From Fremontodendron californicum (lineage: Eukaryota; Streptophyta; Magnoliopsida; Malvales; Malvaceae), in NCBI GenBank assembly GCA_030761205.1, contig JAULJL010000003.1, forward strand, positions 372,001-436,000: a stretch of 64,000 bases of DNA. Reading direction: 5' to 3'. This document shows positions 53,122 through 62,428 of the stretch, piece after piece. The notes beneath the pieces are model-generated. The model was not told the DNA's origin. It made no database searches and worked only from the letters and a program-made list of their open reading frames with translations. The translations under genes were made by a program, and so were the position numbers. How positions within the stretch are numbered: position 1 is the first letter of the stretch; every line of letters starts with the position of its first letter.

Positions 53122-53513
53122 CGAAATCGACCATCAAGTTGGCTGATGTGCAATGACGTCTGTGCTGACCTGTTTTCGTATTTTGCACATATCTGCTTAT
53201 CCACATCAGCAAATGAGCTGATTCCAATGGCTATGGATCCGTAACTGATACGGGAACCTTTGTCTAGAAGACCATATGATCAGATCAGGCCTCTAATATT
53301 GACGAAATCGACCATCAAGTTGGCTGATGTGCAATGACGTCTGTGCTGACATGTTTTCGTACTTTGCCCATATCTGCTTATCCACATCAGCAAATGAGCT
53401 GATTCCAACGGCTATGGATCCGTAACTGATAGGGGAACCTTTTTCTAGAAGACCATGTGATCAGATCAGGCCTCCAACATTGACGAAATCGACCATCAAG
53501 TTGGCTGATCAAA
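53122..53513 (+). repeat. 181-bp tandem repeat in the 5' LTR (2.2 copies)
   Basis: Units starting with cgaaatcgaccatcaag recur at 53122, 53303 and 53484, the third only partial. They contain tgacgt and cacatcag words and lie just upstream of the LTR TATA box, where retroelement enhancers are usually found. The 3' LTR holds the same array. Confidence 0.85.
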
Positions 53514-53620
53514 ATTGTCATACAATATGACGAAAATTGTTAGAAAAATTCACCCACCTATTATACCTACCTTTGAAATTTGTAAAGCTTGTCTCTTGTC
53601 ATTTAGCCTTCCAAAATGTG

Positions 53621-53628
53621 TATAAATA
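53621..53628 (+). promoter_or_regulatory. TATA box of the 5' LTR
   Basis: tataaata, followed by gaggg, lies about 830 bp into the LTR, downstream of the 181-bp repeats. It is the likely core promoter for the element's genomic RNA. The equivalent in the 3' LTR is at 60953-60960. Confidence 0.6.
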
Positions 53629-54880
53629 GAGGGCCTTGGATGATTGTAGAGGATGATATTGTACATAGGTAGGATATTAGCCATTTTAATAAAATTCTCT
53701 AAGTTTTCTTCTTCTTTCTTTTCTCTAGTTTTCTTTCTTTTCTCTAGTTTTCTTTTTCTTTAGAGAGAGCAAGAGGTTGGATAATTAATATTCTTCCTCT
53801 TCTTCTTTCTTTCTTTTATTTTCTTCTTAGATTTTCTTTAATTTTATGTTTATGTTTACAATGCCTATGCTAGGCTAAACTTCTATTTGGTTAAGGGTGA
53901 TTTCAAAGCCCTAGACATGTTTTGTGATTGATTTTCAGATTCTATCTATCATTAATTTTCTATCAAAGTTGCTTATGTTCTTCTACAAGAATTGTTCATG
54001 ATGTTGTCTTGATTTATTTAGGTGTACAACTAGATAGATCTTGATAATTATCTATTGCTAGTTTAGGAGTCTTGATCCGTGTAATTGTCTTGATTTCCTA
54101 TTCATAAGTGGCAATTTGTGATTAATGATTATGGTCAAGTTTTCAATAATTGCAAAGTGGAACATAACCTAAGTTGAACAATCCGAGCTTATGTGTTTGT
54201 TGCTTAGATCAACCTATCTTTCTCATCATAAAGCTGCCATTAAATTGAATTTAGAGAGCTTATTCTAGGTTGTTTAATGGTTAGAGATTAAATAGAGAGC
54301 TTGTTCTATTTAACGACAAACTAAGGAAAGATTGGGGTAACAGAGCTTGTTGTTATCTACGGTTGTTAACTTTGATAGTTGGTTGATATTGATAGATCTG
54401 AAATTGATTCTTAATGATGTCTAGTGGTGGAGAATGAAACCTTAACCATATTTTTCATATTTGATTCTTCTTACTTATTTGTTTTCTTACTTTTAGTTTG
54501 CTTATTTTTTATATTTATTTTTATTGGCTGGTTATACCGCCTAATTTGTATATTAACTTTGTTTTATTTTTATTGGCTGGTTATACCGCCTAATTTAGTA
54601 TATATATTTTTATTGGCTGGTTATACCGCCTAATTTAGTATATATATTTTTATTGGCTGGTTATACCGCCTTGCATCTTATTCTTATTATTTACTTTAGT
54701 TTAAATCTGGCTTCAAAAACCCCTTTTCTTTTATTGTTCTTGAATTTAAGTTTTAAACTATTAACTTATAAATTAAAACCCAATCCCTGAGGACTCGACC
54801 CTTGCTAACTACTATACTTACAATTTACCTTTTTAGTACAAGGTTAAATAAGATACACTCTTTTGGGTGCATCAAATTTT

Positions 54881-54899
54881 TGGCGCCGTTGCCGGGGAT
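54881..54899 (+). other. Primer binding site (tRNA-Asp)
   Basis: tggcgccgttgccggggat lies six bases after the 5' LTR and is complementary to the 3' end of plant tRNA-Asp (including CCA), as known from memory. This is typical of many plant gypsy elements. Confidence 0.8.
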
Positions 54900-55013
54900 T
54901 GCTTTTTTTAATTTATTTGTTACTTGGTTTATTCTTATTTTCAGTTCTAATTAGTTTTATTTTCTTGTACATACAAGTTTTTCTTTTCAAATTTAAAAAA
55001 AAAAAAAAAAACA

Positions 55014-55952
55014 ATGGAATTGAGCAATCTAACACTTGAAGAGTTGGTGGCATACATGAACATGGAGAATCAACAAGCCAATCTCACCTACCCAGTTCAA
55101 CAATTGGCCATGGGAGGATGTCAAGGCCATCAAGTGTTCCAAGACCAACTGTATGATCATTACTCAAACACTTACCATGAGGGATGGTGGGATCATACTA
55201 ATTATGGCTACTCAGAAAATTACCAAGAAGTAGATCCTTATGCCAATTACACTCATCCATCTAGCTTCAATCAATCATGGTCTCAAGAACCAGATCTTCT
55301 TCAACCACCACATATGACTCAAAACTCACTTACTTCTTTAGAAGATCTTGTCGATTCTCTTGTTACTAATACTTTGCAATTTCAACAGGAAACAAGGGCA
55401 AGCATCCGGAGTTTGGAAAGGCAAATGAGCCTATTGGCTAGTAGTATGGTGGTATGGGTAGCACAAAGATCTGAAGAACTCTCTGCCCAAACAATGATTA
55501 ACCCAAGGGAGAATACTACTATTGTGACCTTGAGGAATGAGGAACAAGATGAGGATGAGACAAAATTAGAGATGAATTCTATTCTTGAGGATAATGAAGC
55601 CAATGATCCAAATAAGAGTATTTCAGCACCTGAGGTAACGTTTGAGATTCCAATTTTTACTAATGTTTCTTCTCCACCTTTTCCTAGTAGATTCGCAAAG
55701 TTCAAGGAGGATGAACATGAACAAGACACGCTGGAAACCTTAAACAGTTTGTTTGTGGATGTCATTCAACAAGTACCAAAAGATGCATCATTCCTCGATG
55801 AGATATGCACCACCAAGGATGATGGAATAATACTTGTAATGGAGAATACATCCACTGTTGTGCAAAGAAAGCTACCTCTCAAACGCATAAATTTGGAAAA
55901 TTTCATGTATGAGCCTGACAAGCGTAAAAAGCCAAGAAGGGGTGTTGGTTAG
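55014..55952 (+). CDS. Gag-like protein fragment of the LTR retroelement
   Basis: A 312-residue acidic ORF starts right after a poly-A stretch 115 bp downstream of the primer site. The N-terminal half is Gln/Tyr/Asn-rich. The C-terminal part (PPFPSRFAKFKEDE...FLDEICTTK...VVQRKLPLK, about 215-300) resembles the segment between gag and protease of plant gypsy polyproteins. No CCHC knuckle and no protease D(S/T)G is present, and the frame stops before pol would begin. It looks like a truncated or degenerate gag-pol relic retained in a non-autonomous element; whether it packages RNA is unknown. Confidence 0.65.
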   Translation: MELSNLTLEELVAYMNMENQQANLTYPVQQLAMGGCQGHQVFQDQLYDHYSNTYHEGWWDHTNYGYSENYQEVDPYANYTHPSSFNQSWSQEPDLLQPPHMTQNSLTSLEDLVDSLVTNTLQFQQETRASIRSLERQMSLLASSMVVWVAQRSEELSAQTMINPRENTTIVTLRNEEQDEDETKLEMNSILEDNEANDPNKSISAPEVTFEIPIFTNVSSPPFPSRFAKFKEDEHEQDTLETLNSLFVDVIQQVPKDASFLDEICTTKDDGIILVMENTSTVVQRKLPLKRINLENFMYEPDKRKKPRRGVG

Positions 55953-56165
55953 ATTCAAAACACTAACTCAAGTGTTAATTGGGAAGGCAGCCCAATTAAA
56001 GATGAAATTGCCAACCTTCCATATTCAGATTTGCTTTCTCTTTCTCTTTCTTTTCCTTTTTCTTTTATTATTTTTATTGTTTTTATTTTTATTTCTTATG
56101 TTTCTTTGTTAATTGTGTTTACTGTTTTTAAGTTCATTTAGGCTGCATAAGTTTCTTTTGTTTAA

Positions 56166-56268
56166 TAGTTCTTTTCTCTTACATATAATTCTTGCATTGG
56201 GGGATAATAGCATTACATTAATGACAATGTAAGAATTATGTGTGGGGGGAAGAATTTAGGATTTTATT
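56166..56268 (+). repeat. Duplicated element module, left copy
   Basis: This segment (ttagttcttttctcttaca-like start, then acaatgtaagaatta and a gtgtgggggg tract) recurs in diverged form at about 58481-58584. The two copies flank the two extra ORFs. Confidence 0.7.
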
Positions 56269-56500
56269 TAGAGTGTTTTATTTTTGAGTCTTTTTATGTT
56301 GTTTTTTTTTTTTTTTGATCCTTGTTTTGAAAATAACTAGATGTAAATATAATTTTTATTTTTTTTAACCCCGGTTAAATGGCGGATAACGGTACTCCGT
56401 GATTATTTAAATCGGTTCCATCAGCTACCCACAAAACTGATATTGTATATAAATTTCTCTTCCAATTTCTCTTTCAATTTTTTTCATTTTTTTTTTCAGG

Positions 56501-57037
56501 ATGGATGATATTCTCACAAGATTGCAGAAACGATTTCCTCTTTTTCCTCGAAATATTTTACTGAAGCTTTACCAAGTTCGATTTGAAAGATTAAGAATGC
56601 TTATGCACAAAGGGATTCCTGGAGACATACGTTGGATAATTGAAGCCAAGGTACGTGAAGATGAATATCTTCCTATTTTGCATTTACCAGGTACAGGTAG
56701 AAGCACTTTTGCAAAGAAGCGACGAGCAAAGCGCATGAGTTCAAATTGCCACAAATGTGCACGATGGACGTGTAACGGTAAATGTCGTTCTATTGGGATT
56801 CCGTCCTCTAATCGAGATGATAAAATTGAATTCATTAAGGATGGACTGAGTAAGGAGAATTTGGGTAATATCCAACTTTCTCTTGAGACGCATCCTAGTG
56901 GAGACGTACAAAGAGAAATTCTTGATTTATGGCCACATTTCCAAAGGGAATGGCAACATCTTGGGAATCTGATGTTAAAAGACCCTGTTTGCCAGCTTGT
57001 AAGAAAACTGGATGGGAAGCATATCCTCGACTCATAG
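56501..57037 (+). CDS. Cys-rich basic protein, possibly a carlavirus-type nucleic-acid-binding protein relic
   Basis: A 178-residue intronless ORF, preceded by a TATA-like tgtatataaat near 56445 and a T-rich stretch. The middle has a basic run KKRRAKR (72-78) followed by C83-x2-C86-x4-C91-x3-C95, then a GI motif and a KIEFIKDGL segment. The order GRS-x2-A-x2-RRA, CxxC, C..C, GI, then an FI..G segment matches my recollection of the small Cys-rich nucleic-acid-binding proteins of carlaviruses and relatives (Betaflexiviridae). Spacing and the long C-terminal part differ, so this is a hypothesis. An alternative is a host zinc-knuckle-like protein. The frame is open with no internal stop. It is not a usual retrotransposon gene and lies 379 bp upstream of the LOG-like ORF. 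Confidence 0.45.
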   Translation: MDDILTRLQKRFPLFPRNILLKLYQVRFERLRMLMHKGIPGDIRWIIEAKVREDEYLPILHLPGTGRSTFAKKRRAKRMSSNCHKCARWTCNGKCRSIGIPSSNRDDKIEFIKDGLSKENLGNIQLSLETHPSGDVQREILDLWPHFQREWQHLGNLMLKDPVCQLVRKLDGKHILDS

Positions 57038-57415
57038 AAGGCGTTTAAGCCGTTTCTGGACGTAAAACCAGAGGAAGATGTGAGCCACAATCACAACTAC
57101 AATAAATAACTTCTCAGCTTTTGGTTTGATTTGCAATAACTTCATTTCGGTTTAATTTACGTGTTGTTCGATTTGTGTAATTATTCTCATTTTTTTTATT
57201 GGTCTTTTACGGTTGATTTTTCTTCTCTTTTTGATTTTCTTCCTGAAATCACGCAAAAATCTTTTGTTAGGTTAACATTTTCTTCTGACAGGTCAGATAC
57301 ACTTTCGGCGACATTATTACTCTTGTCTGATTCACTACTCAGTCCTCTATATATTACACCATGTACTCATTCTCTTTCAGGCACTCGAAAAAAAGAAAAA
57401 AAAAAGAAAAAAAAA

Positions 57416-58063
57416 ATGGAAAGTACTTCGTCCCAACGCATTAAAAAAATTTGTGTTTTTGGAGGTGCTTATCCAGGGAAAAATAACATATTCGCTGATG
57501 AAGCCATAAGAGTTGGAGTAATACTTGCCCAACAAAAGATCCAGTTGATTTATGGAGGCGGTAGTACGGGTTTAATGGGAGCAGTCGCTACAGCAGCACA
57601 CGCCGGAGGAAGTCCAGTTCTAGGAATCGTGCCAAAACTATTCACAGATTTTTGTGGACCTACCTTGGGTAAGGAAATACAAGTCTGGAGTATCCCTGAA
57701 CGGATAACAATCATGTACCATTCTGCCGATGCATTCATTGCTTTACCAGGAGGTCTGGGTACATTGGAAGAAATAGCTTGCGTGGCTTCTTGGTCATCTT
57801 TGGTCACAAATAAGAAACCCATTGGTTTGCTTAATATTAATGGTTATTTTAGTAATTTGCTTTCATATTTAGATAATGCTGTGGATAATGGATTCATGTT
57901 TTCAGAGGCAAGGAGAACCATAATTTCTGCTACAACCATTGAAGATTTACTCAAAAAGCTCCAAGCTTATGAGTATTTATCTGCTACGGTTGTTTCGCAA
58001 ACGCTCGGAAAAAGAAAAAGAGATATGGACGAGCAAGGAGTGGATTGCACTTTGTCTTTGTGA
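57416..58063 (+). CDS. LOG-like cytokinin riboside 5'-monophosphate phosphoribohydrolase (intronless)
   Basis: A 215-residue ORF. LOG enzymes release active cytokinin bases from their nucleotides in one step. Visible features are the N-terminal Rossmann start KKICVFGGAYPG (10-21), the phosphate-binding loop YGGGSTGLMG (46-55), VLGIVPK (68-74), the conserved Arg in PERITIM (96), ADAFIALPGGLGTLEE (104-119) containing the PGGxGTxxE signature, and KPIGLLNINGYF (134-145). Length is normal for the family (about 200-230). Plant LOG genes normally have several introns, but this one has none, so it probably derives from an RNA copy. The C-terminus has a basic LGKRKRD stretch. I chose the ATG at 57416 because homology starts just after it; the frame is open upstream from 57161 without family resemblance. 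The catalytic signature is intact, so activity is plausible if expressed. Confidence 0.85.
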   Translation: MESTSSQRIKKICVFGGAYPGKNNIFADEAIRVGVILAQQKIQLIYGGGSTGLMGAVATAAHAGGSPVLGIVPKLFTDFCGPTLGKEIQVWSIPERITIMYHSADAFIALPGGLGTLEEIACVASWSSLVTNKKPIGLLNINGYFSNLLSYLDNAVDNGFMFSEARRTIISATTIEDLLKKLQAYEYLSATVVSQTLGKRKRDMDEQGVDCTLSL

Positions 58064-58170
58064 CATTATCTAACATTTTGTTTGTTGTGTCTCAGTTATA
58101 ATAAGTGGTTAGCAACCTCTACAGGTAATATCTCCTAAATTTTACCTTCTTAAAAAAAAAAAAAAAAAAA

Positions 58171-58376
58171 GTTTGTTGTGTTTTAAGCAATTTAGAAGTA
58201 TTCATTCTGAACAAGGTCTGAGTAAGGGAGACTTGAGACATACCTTGTCAGTTTGATTTCTTCTTTTCAAAAAAAAAAAAAAAAAGAGTTTGTTGTGTTT
58301 TAAGCAATTTAGAAGTATTCATTCTGAACAAGGTCTGAGTAAGGGAGACTTGAGACATACCTTGTTAGTTTGATTT
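58171..58376 (+). repeat. Tandem duplication after the LOG-like ORF
   Basis: An 89-bp segment (gtttgttgtgttttaagcaa...) at 58171-58259 is repeated almost identically at 58288-58376, each copy preceded by a poly-A run of about 17. It follows the LOG-like stop codon by about 100 bp. It looks like a duplicated 3' end with A-tracts. Confidence 0.85.
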
Positions 58377-58480
58377 TAATCTTTTTACGTTTACTTGTTA
58401 ATTTTTGTTTAGTATTTTAGGATTATTTAGGTTGCATGAGTTTGTTTTGTTTTGAGTCTAGTTATTCCTATTCTTATGTT

Positions 58481-58584
58481 ATTAGTTCTTTTCTCTTACA
58501 CATGATTCTTTCATTTGGGTTAATAGACTTACATTGAGGACAATGTAAGAATTAAGTATGGGGGGAATGATTTAGGATTTCTTT
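58481..58584 (+). repeat. Duplicated element module, right copy
   Basis: This is a diverged copy of 56166-56268 (attagttcttttctcttaca..., acaatgtaagaatta, tatggggggaa). Together the copies bracket the two-ORF cargo, so cargo entry may have involved duplication of, or recombination between, element sequences. Confidence 0.7.
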
Positions 58585-60124
58585 TATTTTTGTCTACTAT
58601 TTTTTTTTATGAGTCTTTATTATTATTATTATTATTTTTTAATGTGTTTTAGTTCCTTTTTAATACAATGATGAGATATGAATTGCATAAGTCTAAAACA
58701 TATTTATTAGTGAGAAGATTTTCATGAGAATTGAGCTTGATGTCAACCTTTTTATGAGCCAATGTTAATATGATATGTTGATTGAGAAATAAGCATGTTT
58801 AGACTTAATCTGACTTGTATAATCATTCTTGTGAGTTTTTGAGCCTATAATGATTGATGCATTATACAAATCAATCTAATTTCTTTCTTGAGTGCTCTTA
58901 TGATTACATGATTCTCTAGAACTTGCTTTAAACCGTTTGAGACTATATTGATACATGTGACAACATGAATATGATAGAGGCATTAGGATTATAACTAGAG
59001 CCAAACAGCCATCCATTATTAATGTTCTAAGAGAACATCCCCACTAGTGAGCCAATTTGAGCCTACATTAAATATGCTGTTTTATTGGTAACCACAACTT
59101 ACACCTAGCCTAAATATACTTATATCCTTACCCTTGTTCTAAAGATGGATTATATATTTTGAGACATATTGCAAAAAACAAGGGATATTTTTAGTTGAAA
59201 ATTTGGGTTAGAAACAAGAAATAAGTGTGGGGGGAAAAGAAAAGAAAAGTCAAGAGAAAAAGAAATGGAATACTGGCAAATACATTCCTATATAAAAAAA
59301 AAATGAATCATCTCTTGAATTTGTGGAAAAAGAAAAAGATGTTACAAAGTTGTTTAGAATGAAGAAAAGGCCCAACATGAATATCCGGCCTAGGTGACTA
59401 TGTACTTGTAAAGAGTTTTGAGAAGTTTCTTTGTATAATCTTTTTATGTCTCTAAACTTTATGAACTCTTTGGAACCTTTGTGATATCTTTATCCTTTTG
59501 TTCTTCAACCACATTACAAACCCCTTGGCCCCATTACAACCTTGATTAAAGACCTCTTGATTTATGAAGTTGCATGATCTTTTAGTGGAGAATAGGTGGA
59601 CAAGCAAGCATATGGTAGAAGTGTTTTCATGAGATTGATTGAGTGTAAACACTTTACCACTACTTTAAAGAGTGAAAATCAAGAGAGTATCCTATGTGAG
59701 AAGTTGAGATTAAATTTGAACATGCACTATTTTGATTGAGATATGTTATGCTAATATTGGCTTAACTCAAACAATTTACATTCAAGCATGATTTTTTGTG
59801 AAATTTTTTAAGCTATTGATTAGTTTATAAGACTTGTTCAAATATTGTCTCTAATTTGTATTGAAAGGATTAGATATTTTTAGTATATGTAGTTTATTTA
59901 TATGAAGTTTATTTATATTTTAATTTTTCAATGTTTGTGGGTATCGTTCTAGTAAACCCTCACGAGACTAAACTCGTCCACTAGGGACACCTAGGGGTTT
60001 AAAGGCTTGTGTCACATGCTAAGTGCCACCGTGATTTCCTACGAAAGTGGATTAGATTAGATTTTCTTATTTTATTTTTATTGAGTCGTTGCTAGGGACT
60101 AGCAACAATCTAAGTGTGGGGGTG
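58585..60124 (+). other. 3' internal untranslated region of the LTR element
   Basis: AT-rich DNA without a supported ORF. It carries further agtgtgggggg-type tracts (near 59222) and ends in a G-rich polypurine-type tract (gtgtgggggtg) immediately before the 3' LTR at 60125. Confidence 0.7.
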
Positions 60125-62206
60125 TGATAACTCGTATAATTATATAGTTTTTAGTTATGTTTTATTATTGTTTTGTGTCAAATACGAGTTATTATTGTTT
60201 AGTCTAATTGTGTTTATGATCTTTTATATTTTTATGTAATTTGGTGTTTTTCACAAGTTTCTTTGAGTGATTTCAGATTACTAGAATTAAGGGCAAATCC
60301 AGTTCAGTTCCAGTTCCGACACATTTTTCCATATCAGCTATATCTGGAGTTTCACTGAAGCAATAAGGCTGAAATTTGTAGCCGTGCAAAGCTAAGAGGC
60401 ATATCTATCTTTTTCATGTTTTATACTTCTTGAAACGGAGTCGTTTTCCCTAGCGAAATCGACCATCAAGTTGGCTGATGTGCAATGACGTCTGTGCTGA
60501 CCTGTTTTCGTATTTTGCACATATCTGCTTATCCACATCAGCAAATGAGCTGATTCCAATGGCTATGGATCCGTAACTGATACGGGAACCTTTGTCTAGA
60601 AGACCATATGATCAGATCAGGCCTCTAATATTGACGAAATCGACCATCAAGTTGGCTGATGTGCAATGACGTCTGTGCTGACATGTTTTCGTACTTTGCC
60701 CATATCTGCTTATCCACATCAGCAAATGAGCTGATTCCAACGGCTATGGATCCGTAACTGATAGGGGAACCTTTTTCTAGAAGACCATGTGATCAGATCA
60801 GGCCTCCAACATTGACGAAATCGACCATCAAGTTGGCTGATCAAAATTGTCATACAATATGACGAAAATTGTTAGAAAAATTCACCCACCTATTATACCT
60901 ACCTTTGAAATTTGTAAAGCTTGTCTCTTGTCATTTAGCCTTCCAAAATGTGTATAAATAGAGGGCCTTGGATGATTGTAGAGGATGATATTGTACATAG
61001 GTAGGATATTAGCCATTTTAATAAAATTCTCTAAGTTTTCTTCTTCTTTCTTTTCTCTAGTTTTCTTTCTTTTCTCTAGTTTTCTTTTTCTTTAGAGAGA
61101 GCAAGAGGTTGGATAATTAATATTCTTCCTCTTCTTCTTTCTTTCTTTTATTTTCTTCTTAGATTTTCTTTAATTTTATGTTTATGTTTACAATGCCTAT
61201 GCTAGGCTAAACTTCTATTTGGTTAAGGGTGATTTCAAAGCCCTAGACATGTTTTGTGATTGATTTTCAGATTCTATCTATCATTAATTTTCTATCAAAG
61301 TTGCTTATGTTCTTCTACAAGAATTGTTCATGATGTTGTCTTGATTTATTTAGGTGTACAACTAGATAGATCTTGATAATTATCTATTGCTAGTTTAGGA
61401 GTCTTGATCCGTGTAATTGTCTTGATTTCCTATTCATAAGTGGCAATTTGTGATTAATGATTATGGTCAAGTTTTCAATAATTGCAAAGTGGAACATAAC
61501 CTAAGTTGAACAATCCGAGCTTATGTGTTTGTTGCTTAGATCAACCTATCTTTCTCATCATAAAGCTGCCATTAAATTGAATTTAGAGAGCTTATTCTAG
61601 GTTGTTTAATGGTTAGAGATTAAATAGAGAGCTTGTTCTATTTAACGACAAACTAAGGAAAGATTGGGGTAACAGAGCTTGTTGTTATCTACGGTTGTTA
61701 ACTTTGATAGTTGGTTGATATTGATAGATCTGAAATTGATTCTTAATGATGTCTAGTGGTGGAGAATGAAACCTTAACCATATTTTTCATATTTGATTCT
61801 TCTTACTTATTTGTTTTCTTACTTTTAGTTTGCTTATTTTTTATATTTATTTTTATTGGCTGGTTATACCGCCTAATTTGCATATTAACTTTGTTTTATT
61901 TTTATTGGCTGGTTATACCGCCTAATTTAGTATATATATTTTTATTGGCTGGTTATACCGCCTAATTTAGTATATATATTTTTATTGGCTGGTTATACCG
62001 CCTTGCATCTTATTCTTATTATTTACTTTAGTTTAAATCTGGCTTCAAAAACCCCTTTTCTTTTATTGTTCTTGAATTTAAGTTTTAAACTATTAACTTA
62101 TAAACTAAAACCCAATCCCTGAGGACTCGACCCTTGCTAACTACTATACTTACAATTTATCTTTTTAGTACAAGGTTAAATAAGATACACTCTTTTGGGT
62201 GCATCA
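60125..62206 (+). repeat. 3' LTR of the LOG-carrying element
   Basis: 2082 bp, the same length as the 5' LTR. I saw four substitutions: g/t near 60326, t/c near 61880, t/c near 62105 and c/t near 62160. It contains the same 181-bp repeats, TATA box (60953) and ttggctggttataccgcc repeats. It is followed by the TSD gtgac. Confidence 0.95.
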
Positions 62207-62211
62207 GTGAC

Positions 62212-62425
62212 ACCCAAAACCGTCGGTATAGGCTGTACACCCTATTCCGACGGTCGCTTTTTCGTCGGTATAGATCTATACCGACAAGGGTTTTACCGTC
62301 GCTTAGGTTTTTGTCGGAATAGCCATTTTGACCGTCGGTATAGGGTTTTAGGACTTTTAGCGACGGATTTTTAGGTTTTACCAACGATTTTTGGACTGTC
62401 ACTATATGGTAATTTGTTTGTAGTG
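62212..62425. repeat. Right CACTA terminus, distal part
   Basis: ccgtcggta/ctataccgac words resume after the LTR element, and the segment ends with aatttgtttgtagtg, the inverted copy of the left terminus. It is followed by the ttt target duplication. Confidence 0.9.
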
Positions 62426-62428
62426 TTT

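Larger units (their letters stand above)
52793..54874 (+). repeat. 5' LTR of the LOG-carrying element
   Basis: 2082 bp, TG...CA ends. It contains an 11-bp perfect inverted repeat near the start (ataactcgtat at 52795, atacgagttat at 52850), two full and one partial copy of a 181-bp tandem repeat starting at 53122, 53303 and 53484, a TATA box at 53621, and four copies of a ttggctggttataccgcc-containing repeat at about 54519-54671. Confidence 0.95.
52793..62206 (+). mobile_element. Young non-autonomous LTR retroelement carrying a LOG-like gene
   Basis: Two 2082-bp LTRs (52793-54874 and 60125-62206) begin TGATAACTCG and end GGGTGCATCA. A perfect 5-bp target duplication gtgac lies at 52788-52792 and 62207-62211. 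A tRNA-Asp primer site follows the left LTR and a G-rich tract (gtgtgggggtg) precedes the right one. By eye the LTRs differ at four positions, so the insertion is very recent. The 5.25-kb interior has a gag-like ORF and two additional ORFs but no recognisable protease, RT, RNase H or integrase. It must depend on proteins of another element. Confidence 0.95.
48243..62425 (+). mobile_element. CACTA (En/Spm-type) transposon carrying captured host exons (Pack-CACTA), with nested LTR element
   Basis: The ends are cactacaaacaaattgccat at 48243 and, at 62425, a terminus whose reverse complement begins cactacaaacaaattaccat. The flanking triplet ttt is duplicated (48240-48242 and 62426-62428), the 3-bp TSD expected for CACTA. 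Subterminal regions are packed with ctataccgacgg-type words in both orientations. The element's own DNA is about 4.8 kb (48243-52792 plus 62212-62425); the rest is an LTR retroelement inserted at 52792. No transposase was found. Between the subterminal repeats lie plus-strand host gene fragments (F-box, KH, HMGB, unidentified). It interrupts the reverse transcriptase frame of the gypsy element. Confidence 0.93.

Noticed and set aside
54424..54633. ORF present twice (also 61756-61965)
   Set aside because: It lies within the LTRs and is made by the ttggctggttataccgcc tandem repeat. The hydrophobic peptide is a by-product of T-rich DNA.
54881..54899. tRNA-Asp-like sequence
   Set aside because: Only the 18-19 bases complementary to the tRNA 3' end are present, so it is a primer binding site and not a tRNA gene.
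56569..57090. Long minus-strand ORF (173 codons)
   Set aside because: It is the antisense shadow of the Cys-rich ORF at 56501-57037 and has no recognisable motif.
57161..57415. Open extension upstream of the LOG-like ORF
   Set aside because: The 85 extra codons are Phe/Leu/Ser- and Lys-rich, show no LOG similarity, and end in a poly-A/Lys run. Family similarity starts right after the ATG at 57416.
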